Shown piece by piece: positions 23,076 to 36,600 of a DNA stretch of 64,000 bases. Position 1 is the stretch's first letter. Every line of letters starts with the position of its first letter. Made by a program: the position numbers and the translations under genes. Origin of the DNA: Rugalucina vietnamica (taxonomy: Eukaryota > Mollusca > Bivalvia > Lucinida > Lucinidae); NCBI GenBank assembly GCA_964017185.1, contig OZ024869.1, positions 332,501 to 396,500 of the forward strand. Reading direction: 5' to 3'. The notes under the pieces were generated by a model. That model made no database searches. It was not told the origin of the DNA and worked only from the letters and a program-made list of their open reading frames with translations.

Positions 23076-23872
23076 AAATTTTGTCGTGACTCGGTTTATA
23101 TGTGTGGAGAAAAGATACAATTATCAAATAGTGTCCTTAAATGGTTTAAAAACCGTTTCTATAATACTTGCTATAGTTTTCGTTTTTGATAAATAAAGGG
23201 ACATTTACAAAGGTTTGGGTGAAAACACAAATTTATACATTACTTACAAGCCAGTCAGCTGGATTTCGGACATAATATGGTACAAGAATGATGAAAATAA
23301 ATGGAAATAATGTACAGCAATATAGTAGACCTAGATCTGACTGTGAGTATTTGTCATTTCCAGAATATTTGCAGTATTTAAACAAAATATACCCGTACAT
23401 AGAACGTCAGCAAGCAGCAAAACACATCGTAGAATGCATAAAATTCATATTCAAATCTTAAATCTAGTTTGCTTTAACACCTATTCAGTTGTTAACATTG
23501 CTTTGCAATGAATTTAAGCACATTGAAAATCGGTAAATAAATACTTTCTACAAAAAAGGACAATTGCGATATGCCGTCTATTTCATTTCGATTCTTGAGT
23601 AACCAGTCTGAACACTGCTACAAAGCAATAGCCTTGGAAACATTTGATTAGGCTCTGAACGTTACATGGCTGTAAATGCTGGGCTAACTTGGCAACACAA
23701 TGGTTCATAAATGCAATCACTGGCTTTTATAATATTATAAAACAGTAAAAGCCAACAAATTAGTCAACTACTTTGACCAAAACTGACTTTTCGATTTTGA
23801 TAAATAGTTTCTGAGCACTTGTATTTATATCAAAATATTTCATTTAACAAAACTATCCCATCTAAAATAGAA

Positions 23873-24644
23873 TCACACTAACGTCTCTTGTTCAAATCCC
23901 TCATTTGATTTATCAGCTGCAATGTTTTTCCACTGCCTCCAACCATCTGAAGGTTCGTTAGCACCACTAGATGGCGGTCGTTCTGTTCTCCGAATGTCTA
24001 GTGGCCGCTGTGCAGATGACGTAATCCGTGGTGAACTTGACCCTGCACGTGTTAACCCGGAACTTGAAGGTGACCTGGGAATCCCAGAATGTCCGAAACT
24101 GTCCGAACGCACAGGAGTATGTAACGAGGTATTTGATTTGCTGTCCAATGCAGGTGAATTGTATTGCCTCATATAATTGGGTGAGGGAATGGCAAGATTC
24201 TGTGGAGTTGTATTATAGAGTTCCGAATGAGGTCTCTCAACATGAACAGAATGCGGCCTCTGGGAAAAATCCGGATCTGAACTATCACGGTGGAGTTTTG
24301 TTTTCTGAGAACGAGAATTTCTCGGAGTCCGTTGCCCGACAGGTGAGCTTTCCTCTCCGTCAATGACTAAGTGAAATTTCGGTCTTTCCTGTGAGTCCTT
24401 GCGCGCATGCTCACGATTTTTACTATTCTTAGCACTTTCAGCGTCATTTAAAGGAGAAAAGAAAAATCGCCTCCTTGAGCTAGGTGTCAACATTTCTGCA
24501 CTTTTCGCCACCCTCAGAGGAGGGTGAGACATTACTGGAGTGTTTTTGAAGGAAATATTGCACTCGCTAGTTGGGGAGTGTGGCAAGGAGGCGTCGCTAT
24601 CCTCGTACAGGCTGCTTGTAGTCGTGTCCGGATCCGGTTCTATG
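23873..24644 (-). CDS. ARHGAP6: ARHGAP6-like last exon (disordered tail, PDZ ligand)
   Basis: The acceptor is TTTTGCAG. The tail is rich in Ser, Pro, Arg and Thr with no domain, which is likely disordered and phosphorylated. The end [19 protein letters not shown] aligns by eye with the W.IWELLS...PETLV end of vertebrate ARHGAP6. The TGA stop is at 23873-23875. Confidence 0.93.
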
Positions 24645-27600
24645 CTGCAAAACAAACCACAAAGGTAAGATTGTAGCAGTCAAGTATATGCAAATGCTTA
24701 CGTCGACTTACATAATATCTTATATGATTTTTTACCTGATGATGACTTATGTTCTGAATTTTGTAAAGCAATTAAGCTATCAATGTAAATTTGACTAATG
24801 CGGTTGTAGGAAAGACTTGTTTGACAATACAAGAATAGTCGAGTTGTTTCCCTTGGCCTACAGTTTACAACCATAATTCACGCATGCTCTCTGATACTGA
24901 GAAAACGTAGTTGCAGCTTACCACGGATCATTAGACAATCTCTTGAGTATTTGTTCAGTTGTTTCTGGGTCTGTCTCCAGTAACAACCGTAGAATCTCAT
25001 CATGGAGGCTGGCAGGAATCTGAAAGAGATGTTAAACATTTTAACTCACTAGAATAATTGTTTTCAAGTTTATACGGACATTTTTATGCAATAGCTAATT
25101 TCACTGGTGATCGAATTGGTTATTCTATTCTTGCACACCTTAAAATGTACGCATCGATGATAAAGGTCTACGATATTATTGACGTTCTACCGTTTCTACA
25201 TGAGCGACTCGGTATCTGTCCAGCGATAAGAAAGATAAATGTCAGCTCCTTTGACAGGCAAATATCAATGTTGAACATGCCTTACTCTTCCACAACAAGT
25301 AAAGCGGAAATACTGAAAATGTAAATGAATGATCTTGATCATTAATATGCTCACTGCTCTAAAGGTTCTCAGTTTTATTTTTATTTATTGTTAAAGCATA
25401 AGTACCTGAAACAGTTCATGATGATTAGTGATGATAGATTTGACCACGTCAATGACTTCCTTTCTCTCCTCAGCCCGGGCTACACTCTCCACCGTGAACT
25501 CTTTCTCTGTAGACTTGGCCTTGTGGAGGATGTTAGGACCGAACAGGGTTGCCAGATTGTGGGTATCCATCTTGTTACCAGGTAACTGAAAATAGAGAAC
25601 AAAACTATTTGAAAAGGTACATTTGAAATATTTGAAAAGGTCTGTTTGAAAACTATTTGAATAATTAAATCACATTAAGGCAAGCATTGTTTATACTGTG
25701 GATGATGAAAGTGTAATTCAATATAACTTTACATAATTTCACAGTAGTTTGCACGATAGGTTTGAAACGCTCAATCAAAATGCCGTTAATGGCAAAATGA
25801 TTTTTCGAAAATGTGTCTACATCTGCAGCCACTGAAGGGAATGCTTGACTTATAGCATGTACAGTCATGTTATATAGGCGGTTCATCTAGTCGTTTGTGT
25901 GAGTTATTGTGCTCAAGACCTTGTGTTATTTTCCTGTATTACAAACACGATGCACCCTGCCGAGAATATAATTAGGGGATAACTGTATTCAAATTTTTCA
26001 TTTGGGGCGGTATATCGTCGGATATACGGTCGGAAATTTTGTTTTACGGCGACGCGTTAGCGGAGCCGTAAAACATGATTTCCGACCGTATATTCGACGA
26101 TATACCACCCCAAATGAAAAATTTGAATATTGTTATCCCCATTCTAATGTACTTTTTAACTATAAACATCGAAAAATGCTTTGTTTTTCACGAAATGTGA
26201 GCGTGACGAGCGACGTATAACCACGACGTTAACCAATCAGAAGCGACGTTGCTCATGACGTTAGGTTTCCGACGGTACATCGCAGAATATACTGTCGCAA
26301 ATTTTTGACGTTATCCAATAAGACGTCGCGTAACATTCTCGAGTGCATTAGAATTGTAGTTCTAATGATATTTTTGCGCATCCGACACCTCAAAATAACT
26401 TCAAAAACGTTTCACAATACACCGTTTTTGAACAACAATTATCGTAATAAATTGTCAATATTTGGTTTTCAATTTGACGTCTTCATTTATCAATTAACTT
26501 TTAAACTCTGACAAAATAGACCCATAACTCTAAGAAGCCCAACATTTAATTCGACCTCACCAGAGCAAAACACGTTTAGGCCACCGATGAGAAAAGGATT
26601 TACTTTGATCATTGTAGAGATAGTGACGAATACGCTATGGGAAACATATGAGCCGCCTCGTGGGAAAACTCACAATGTGGTTTCCGAACAGGTCCGACAC
26701 AAACCGGCCTGTACAAGCACAGAAAAGAGCAAGAAGCTTGAAATTTCGGATTTAAGTAGAAGAGGAATTGTACTATCCGAGTAGCGAAAACAAAGGCGCT
26801 GATCAGCTTCGCGGTTACCGCGAAGCTGATCTGCGTCTTTGTTTTCGCCTATGTAGCTTGTTGGTTTTCCCATGAGGCGGCTCATATTTAAAATAACTAT
26901 CCTGTATAATTTTCGCTTTAATGGTTATGATCGTAATTAGGGCGGTATAGCGTGTCATTGGCCCATAACCATTAATTACATCAGAACTTCAGCTAAATCT
27001 GTGTATGCTTCAATGGTATTCTCTGTCGTGAAACTATCATTGTTGTCATAAACTACAGCTTTCCCTTTAATTTAGTAGATCACGGTGTGCTAGGCAGGAG
27101 GTTAAAGCCGTATATGGTTTGGGTCAAACAGCTCTACATTTTCTATAGTTGAAGCGTCAATACCACACATTCTATAGATGAAATACAGTCGTCGCATTAG
27201 TTTATGCAATGATACCTGGGTAAAACCTTTACAGCTTTACGAAATTTGTAATAACCAAAGGTAAAATCGGCGTTGGTTACGCCTGTTGTAAACCGCAGGC
27301 AAAGCAAGGGCAATCTAAATATGCATGAACATGATGAAATATGAACGCATTGTCGTGAATTGGCAAAGGTGGATGTTTGATTGCACTAATATTTGCTATA
27401 GTAAACAGACCCATCAGGTAGTTCCCTGCGTTGTGGTGTACCACAAGGAAAATAATGAGGGCGACTGCGTGTTGCTACTCATGGAACAAATATTCAGGAC
27501 AAAATTCATCCCGGTAGCAAACTTTTAAACACATAAAAAACGAGGAAATTATAGTTGTCTGTTTGACATAATAATGGGCTGAATTCATCTTTGGTTTCGA

Positions 27601-30600
27601 AACCGGGTGTTTTTATCATTCGAGTATTTTAGCTACGAAATCTTCAGTCATCCTTAACCCACAACAATAAAAGAGCCGTGGCAAAGAAAATTATACAAAG
27701 ACACGTTGCTTCAATGAAAATGCTAAACGCACATGGATTCGATCTTCTTTTCAAAGTGGACCTTAAAGATGCATTCCATAACCTTCCAGTTTGTAAACTG
27801 AACATGAGTGTGCAAGTTAGTTAATGTCCACCTGGCATTATGAGGCCGTGCGTAGCATCGGATTGGAAATAATCCAAAGCCTACATTGTTTCATACACTC
27901 GAGATAAGCCAATGGCGGGTATTGTACATTCTACACTTGGTACAGTGATAAGACAAAAACTGATTTTAAATATTAATTTGTAACAATAGAGTGGATTTGA
28001 TAAACATCTTTTGACCATTTATTGGAATGTTGCCATCCTGCATGATTTCAAATTGATCTAGATTCGTGATGTGTGTTACTCATGCGCCCTGTTGTATTGT
28101 AAAACGTGCTTCATCTAAACATTCCAGTTCCCACTCAGGTCACGAGTTTCAGCAACATATATGTGTTCAAACACGATAGATTTCAATTTATAACCCTTAT
28201 GAACAACACTTAGACTGAGGATGCACTAAATGAAGGAGTTTTCTCGTAACGTGTACGTTTTTCGAGATAAAGTAAAAATAACAATGATTAAATAATTATA
28301 CTCCATAGAACCTAGTTATATTTTACAAAACTGTAATTTTAATTAAACCAGCTGACATGACCCCATCACCAAGGTGTGACTTCTTACCGTTTGTCCGCTT
28401 TCATCGAGTGCGTCCGTGGAATGTTCGTTTACTTTGGACAGGAACTCAAGTAGCGCCCATAACGTGTCTCGATTTGGAACCGGAAGTAGTGATATCAACA
28501 ACCGGGTAGCTGACAACTGTTCATCTTCACGTGACAGTTCTGGAATTGGGAATAGATAAATATGGTATTATTAATGATAAACAAACAGATAAAACAAAAG
28601 CATTGCATTTGTATGCAGTAACTTTTCAAGTAAAGATCAAAATTTATATTTGTTTTCTGCCACGGTACTGCTAAAATGCCTATTCCGTATATGTTAGAGA
28701 CATTCGCTCATGGTAAACGCTGATTATGTCGGTCACAACTTTCATTTAACATTTACTGGACTTTATATCACTGAACTTTGTATATATAACGCTCTGCTGT
28801 CTGTTCTGTAGAAATGTTTGGCAAAATAATGACGCTACTATAAAAAACCTTTGCATAAGTCGGCACTCGTGCGACACAAAGTTCGACGCGTGCATTTCTA
28901 TTGCAGGATAAGATGTATAGTCTCTTATAAAAATAGTTTTGCGTCTGCTCTTAAACAGACTATATGTTGTAATTGATAATTGTAATTACCAGACACTTGT
29001 CTAATTAGCAAAATGGGATGCTTTAATTAAGTATGAGAGCATCATCACGAGACAAACTGCCATTTGGGTTTCACATTCAATCTAAAGTAGTGGTCCAACA
29101 ACTTTCAATATGTTTATAAAAATCGGTGTTTTTGGGCATCAAAACTAGACAGATCTTCAAGTACGCGTTCGAAAAAGTGTAAGGAACGACACACTCGTGC
29201 TCGCAATTCGAAACAGGCGATTTCTATGCGATACGGCCTATAGTATAACTAAAATTCTGGTCTATCTTAGTGTGGAAAGGGCAAATGTACACAACAAGAA
29301 TAGAAAAAAGCGATCTGAAAGTGAAAAAATCCTGCACTGAATTTGTGTGCCATAGTTTAATGTGGAAAACTATACCTGACTACTGCCTTTTAATAGAATC
29401 AATTTTCAACATTATACACCCATAAAGTTTAAGTTTCATCTAGAAGAAGCATGATACTTTCATTGTAGCATAGAAAGGAAAGTTTTCTATAACATTAAAT
29501 TATTATAATTACGCAAAATAGTTAATTGAAACTTTCTTTGGTGACATTATGAATATAGATGATGCGATAACATGTTACACAATGCATTCAACAGATAAAA
29601 ACAACCTGTAGATAGCGTTTTAGCTACGTTTAAAATGATAACAAAGGACATGCATTGATGTCAATTTTCTCTCAAATTAATTAAATGTTCGTAACTTGAA
29701 TACGCAATTGAAATGCACTTCTAAAAACATAATCTAGGTCTTCAGATACCGTATACACCCATTTTGGTAGATAAAATCGTCAAGAATAAAATATTACGTG
29801 TACTCTCGGTTATTGTAAACCAATTATATACTCACATTGGTCTAAACCTAACCAGAAAAAGTGGTTCAAGTCAAACCAACCATACATTTTAAGTATTTTT
29901 TTTTCAAGCATACTTTGGTGCTTTTGGTGTCATAACATCCTAATGATGGGTAGAAGTCCCATAAAATGGAGGCAACGTCTCGACATAACCATAGCAGTTG
30001 ACTCGGTAAGCCAAGACTCAAACAAACAACATCAGGAAAACATGTCCATGAAAAGTATACCCCCTTTAACCGCACTTTTATGTAGAAAAACTGGAGTTCG
30101 CAGGGGTACTTTTATTTTTCTTATTTTTGATCCAAAACATAGATTGTGGGAACTCGTAAGAACCGCCTCATCGAGGCGGTTCTAACGTGTACCCACAATC
30201 AATGTGTTTAGCAAAAATATTAAAAATATCAAAAATTTTCTAATGAAATTTTCAATTTTTACAGCTGAAAAAAATCTCTATATTGCACGGGCAAGTTTTC
30301 GTAAAGGAAACATTATTACAGTCATGCCAGATACAGTGTCTACAGGTGTACCTACCCCGAGTTGCTACCAGTGGAGAATATAGATCCCTCGTAAGCAAGG
30401 GTTCTGGTAGATCTCGGAAGTATTCTTTCAGCAGAGCACCAACTTCGTGAGGATTGTGTGTGTCGTTCAATTTCACATCTTTCCCAGAATCAAACTCATC
30501 CCGCAGCTGATTTGTTCTCTTCTTAGAAGCCCCAACTCTAAATATACCCAGTACCCGTAAACCTGGAAAATACAAAATGATCGATGTAATGTTTTGTGTG

Positions 30601-33600
30601 GAAATCGTAGTCAATTTTACAAAACATTTTATAGATGTGTTTCAGTTATCATTGTGCTATATACACAACACAGAATTTCACTGGTTGGATTAATGCAAGT
30701 TTACAAAAGAGACCTCGAAGACAAGTAAAACAAATGAGGGTGATTCTTAAAATAGTTTATAAGCAAGCAACCGATCCCCATGAAATGGCACCATAGCATA
30801 AACTACCTACGTCAAGGCATTTATGAGTACTATATAAAATGCTTACCATAAGTTTCTATATGTTGGACGCCAATTTTCACTCACATGACGCAATATCGTA
30901 AGCTACCAACTTCTACAGGGCAATTATGGGTACTATATAAAATGCTTACCATAAGTTTCTATATGTTGGACGCCAATTCGCACTCACATGACACAATATC
31001 GTAAGCTACCAACTTCTACAGGGCAACTATGGGTACTATATAAAATGCTTACCATAAGTTTCTATATGTTGGACGCCAATTCTCACTCACATGACACAAT
31101 ATCATAAGCTACCAACTTCTACTGGGCAATTATGGGTACCATATAAAATGCTTACCATAAGTTTCTATATGTTGGACGCCAATTCTCACTCACATGACGC
31201 AATATCGTAAGCTACCAACTTCTACAGGGCAATTATGGGTACCATATAAAATACTTACCATAAGTTTCTATATGTTGGAAACATAGTTTAACAATCTGTG
31301 GCACCTGTGGAGCACCCGTGGCATAGTTAGGGAGGTAATCAGGTTTGTGACCCTCTTGTCGTGCCGTGGACAGCGACAGAGCGTCTATTAGACTAGAACT
31401 AGTATTTCGGCTACTCTCCGATTCGGACAGGGAGTCGGAGCTGGCAGTACGCTGAAAATGATAGAGGCATCATATTATACCAAGAAGCGACTAGTGACAA
31501 AGATGTATCCATAACAAATATTCGTTGGATACTGCGGGCAAAAGGTACGTGGTTCTGTCCATTTGGTAAAGTAATCTACAGACTCGGATTTTGGGGCGGG
31601 GATTTCTTTCTGATTTCGTAATGGCTGACCAATGTCTACTTTTACTTTTAAAATGAAAAATGGTGACGTATGCAGCGGGCAATGTGCTTGCAAATCACAA
31701 GTTTTACTGAGACGGAGAACAATAGTACTTTCGGTTTTGAGATAAAAGTGCATAATTATATTGTGGCATAAGATATTCGATTTATAAAAGTGCCAATAGC
31801 AGTCCACTTCACCGAAGGCGGGCCTGGAATTTCGAATGTTGTATCGAAAACATTTCGAAACATCTATTCAAGATTCTGCTCGAAATATATCAATAATAAT
31901 GATAATGGGTAAACAATCTAATTATTTCAAATATAGTAAAGCAATGTCATTAAGTGAAACTCCGATCACATTCCTTAGTTTAAATGAAGTAAAGAAAATT
32001 GTATTTAATTTTTGTCCTTCCTTTTTAAAGTATTTTTATGTCGAACGCAAAAAAATGTACGTTTTATAGAAATTAAAAAAAGAAAACTATAAGATCCAGG
32101 GATATCTAAAAGACCCAGATGACTGTTTAGCACCCCAACCCCATTATGCACAGAATCGAAATCTTAACTTGCGACTTTTAAGTAAACGTTTTGTTAATGG
32201 CTTATCATTTTGTTCGAGGCAAATGTGTTTATGGGAGAGCTCTGGTTTCATCGATATAATATCAATAATAATTATGGCACTATCTATAAAAGGAGTGACA
32301 ATAATATTATTAATATTTCATTCTGCCCCAGGACCAAGAACATAAAAGTTCGATCATTCACAGATACAAAGTGGGTGTTTATTGCGGGGTTTGAACTCGG
32401 CTTGATACACAACGTTTTAGAAAACTAATAAACCAGCATGTGCCATTTCGTGGTGTTACTTACTTTTTGACTTTCATTTGACATATTACTTCCATTTTGA
32501 GTATAGTTTTCTTCCGACCCTTGCGATGAACTACTGGATTTTCTGAAAGTATATAGTTAGTTTTGCTTTATCCAACATCATTCACTAGTGAAATTTTAAT
32601 ATTAAATTCTGATTGTTCTGTTTTTACAGCATTCACTAGTGAAATTTTAATATTAAATTCTGATTGTTCTGTTTTTACAGCAGTCATGTTACTGACATTT
32701 TAAACAAATAATCTACTTTGATGAGGGTTGATAACCCGAAATTGTAAAATATGGCCCACCTTCTCCCAAAGAATGTTTTACTGCTTTCAACGGATCTAAA
32801 CGCATTTTATCATATATCCGTATATAATTATAGTTTCTAAGTTCTTCCACTGGATATTCTATATTACCTCGTCTGTTAACAACAATTTTATAAAAACTTA
32901 TTCGGTCTTCAATGGGTACAGATGAGCCATTACAATATATTTACCTGGGTCCTTGCCTATGGATGATGACGTCAGATTCTTTTCGTTCTCGGAGTGGATC
33001 GGCACTCCTCCGCCGCTGAATCTCCTGATCGTTGGCTACACACTTCGCCAGTGGAATTCCAAACACCATACCGGTAGGCTGCACCTCTGCATAATCAAAT
33101 AATGATAACAATATCAGATGTAGCCCCACCGATTCTAAAGGAGTGTGCGGTAAATTTAGATCAGTGTTTTTGGAATTAACTGATCATGCTGATCCTGAAT
33201 TCGGTTTGCATGAAAACGAATATTATGTTCTTGAGACAACATAACATTTCAAAAGGACGGCTATATGGATTAGATTATTGTTATGATATTATGTTGCTAT
33301 GGACACTGATCAGGAGGTGGATAGTGCAGTAAGTTAAATTGTATAGTGTGTTATATGCTCTAGGTTGCTCAAATGATTACAGTAAACTTGATGGTGGTAT
33401 GGAACCCTGCCACTTCAGAAGTATTATATCCTACCTTTGTCCACCTTTTCCCCCATCCCGTGTATAAGACCGCTGAGATTCGCTGATTTACTCCTCTTGA
33501 ATGACAACATGTGGCGTTTCCGTCTACCAGACTCATGGCGTTCTGTAAACAGAAAGTAAAGAGCAACTATAAATTATGTCTCTTGTCTGAAGCCAGTCAA

Positions 33601-36600
33601 CTACAAGTTAACTTGATGTTAACTTATTTAAGCCTGGTGTCCCTTTTATGGGACATAGGCAAACAGAATAGCCCCAGATGTGACGCCGCGTTCTGCGGCG
33701 TCCTATCTGGGGCTATTCTGTTTGCTTAAAGAATTTTCATTGAAAAATGGAATAAAATTTAAAAATCACACCTATATTTAAGAAATAGATCAGCTCTAGC
33801 AGTGAATTGTTGAGTAATAATTCACTGTTTGGAGGTCAGTTGTAAAGCAGATCAAATCACGAGCGCGCAGCGCGAGTGATTTATCTGCATACAACTGACC
33901 GACAAACAGTGAATTATTATTACTCAACAATTCACGTACTAGAGCTGATCTATTTCGATTCTAACACGCAATAAACGGGATAAAATCATTTTAAACCTGC
34001 AGTTTCTTTAACTTTTCCACCATTACACTGAAGAAATCCCGCCAAACGTTTGACTGTACCGCAAATGTTTACATACGTTTGTTACGTTTTAATGAGTTGA
34101 AATGACGTAACACCGTCTAACGCCAAGGTAACGTGACTTGTGGGATAGCTGACGTCAGAATTTAATCAAGATGGCGTCCAAACGGCGCAAAATAACGTCA
34201 CGCTTATTCGCCAAGTGAAATTATCGCACGATATAACACGTTTTTTAACCATTGGCTATATAGGCGAGGTGTGTTAGAATTCTTATTTTTATCTGTTTTT
34301 CTTATAATTCTATTTTATTTTCAGTTTATTATAATTAACACCAAGACACGAGAGAGACTTTTGACGTCGCGCTTAGACTTTTTAACTGGATAACACAGTG
34401 AGGTGACGTTCAGCAAGGTCATCTATAATTATGAGCATAGTGAGATGTGGCATTCAGTATCATGCCCATGTGCAGTATAGCATGTGCGGATGTTCAAATG
34501 AGAAAAGGGTACAAGTAGGCAATGATCAGGAAAAGTCAAAATCAGAAAGAAATTCCTATTCCAATCGCTTAAGAATTTCTGTAAAGCAATTTGCCTGAGG
34601 GGGATTGCATATCAAGTATTGTTTTCCCTTTCACGAAGACATACTTGAAGATTCGGTCTGCAAGTTGATCCGCTTGTGCATTAATATGGAAATGAGAAAG
34701 TATCGGATTTGTTTACTTGTCTGTGTGAAAAAGTCATACAAATAACATCCTTTATTTCAGAGATAATGCAAGTGCAAAGAGATTTGAATGACACGTTACT
34801 TGACAAGAAATAAGAGAAGCATATAATTTTGCTTATCATGTTACAAGTATAGTGGCATTAAATACTTCTTTCTTTGTTCAAAGCGTCAAGTAGCTTAATT
34901 CGGTCACTTAAACTTTTTAAAAAGCATGTTAAATTAGATTAAATTACATTACATAATTATATAAGTTATGTCACAAAAATTAAATCGCATTTTGAAACCT
35001 TTTCTACGGAACTAAATATGCATAAAGTGTTATAAAGTGTTTACCAGAACTTTTTTGAACAAAAATATTTTGTGCTTAATGAAAAGTACGTGTCATAGTC
35101 ACCTTTAGAAGAGAAGTAGGCTCCTAAAACCATTCGTTTATATGAGAACTGACAAAAAATAGAAAGCTGCCTGTTCACCAGTAATTACGATGCAGTAAGT
35201 CGGTTGATGAAACACCAAGACATGTATTATACTATAAAATGCATATACGCAACAACTCCAAGCCTACAGTGAATATGTGACCACCCAAATTTTAGTTTAA
35301 AAGACAAATTTAAGATGAAAAAGGCTATTTAAGTGATCTATGTGCCATCTAACTTGATTGAGAACTGATTAACAACGTCTATCTCTGTATTCTAAACATG
35401 ATGAATGACTTTCTATAAAACAACCAGAGGTTGCAATGCATTTGTTGAAGGTCAAATTATCTTTGCATAGGTTTGACCTCATACATCATATAAAGACTTC
35501 TTTTTGCATAGCTATAGACAAATTGCTTTATCAAATTGCAAGGGGCATTACTCTGAACTTTAACTGTGTAGATAATATGGTTATTTCCCTTGTGTCAAGA
35601 TATCCGTTATGCTTTTATTTGACATAGATGTTTCAGCCCATCACCCACTATCCTGCCAACAGTACCGGTAATAGCTACTTTATTTCTAACTGAATATTGC
35701 TATACGGATAAATCATGACGAAAACTCATTTTGCAGTAATTTTCGCTTTCGAACTAAAATAAAACGTTCAATAAACGTACGTCCGCAAGGGCGATAATAC
35801 TTTCTTGGCAATGAAACACTAAATTTATAGGCAACCAAGCTACGTTATTAGAAAATGCTTACGAATGGAATGCCTTGAAATACCAACTGGAATTTCAGGG
35901 ACATCGGTAAAGGTATTTGTCATTTGCGGTTATAACAAAGTGATAGAATTCAGATATATTCACACTGTTCAATCCCTTGTTGTGTTAAACGTTTAACTGT
36001 CTGGCGCCGTTAGCTTTATGATATCCAAATATTTCATTTTTCTTTTCAAGTAGACCAAACTAAGTACTATTAAAATTGATATTTCAATAACTGGGAGCAA
36101 GCGGATAGCCATAAGTTAATTCCCTGAGAAAATAATCAGCGAAATATTCCATTAATAGAATATGGAATAATTCTATGATTTTCTGGTCAATGAGCGCATA
36201 TAATATTCTGATCCATTGAAATTATGTACATACGCAAATGTGAGCCACCAAAGTTTGCGAAACATACAGTGCCTCTGTTTGAAGTCATATCATTTAAACT
36301 GTGCAACGGTATATATAGTATATACATGTAAGCTTGATTCTAAACTACGCAAAACAACAAATTATAATAGATGTTAATGTTAACGAAGGCCTACGTTATT
36401 CAATTTGTATGATGTTCTTCAATAACCATTTATGAAATTTCTCAAAAGTTTTGGCGCCAAAAGTTTGATAATAGTGTTATAAACACATTTGTGGTCAGGC
36501 TGGTAACATTTTCAATTAGAAAGTCGAATAACTGTTAAGTTTTATTATCTGATACTGGTCCCTCGGAATTCAGGGGAAATAGAGCACAGAATCCAGAGTG

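Noticed and set aside
24028-24366. Plus-strand frames opposite the last RhoGAP exon
   Set aside because: They are antisense shadows of a coding exon fixed by splice phase and conserved C-terminus.
26670-26885. Minus-strand 71-codon frame ([10 protein letters not shown]...) as a gene
   Set aside because: The same translation arises from MITE copies at 39.3 and 62.5 kb and depends on the element's palindrome.
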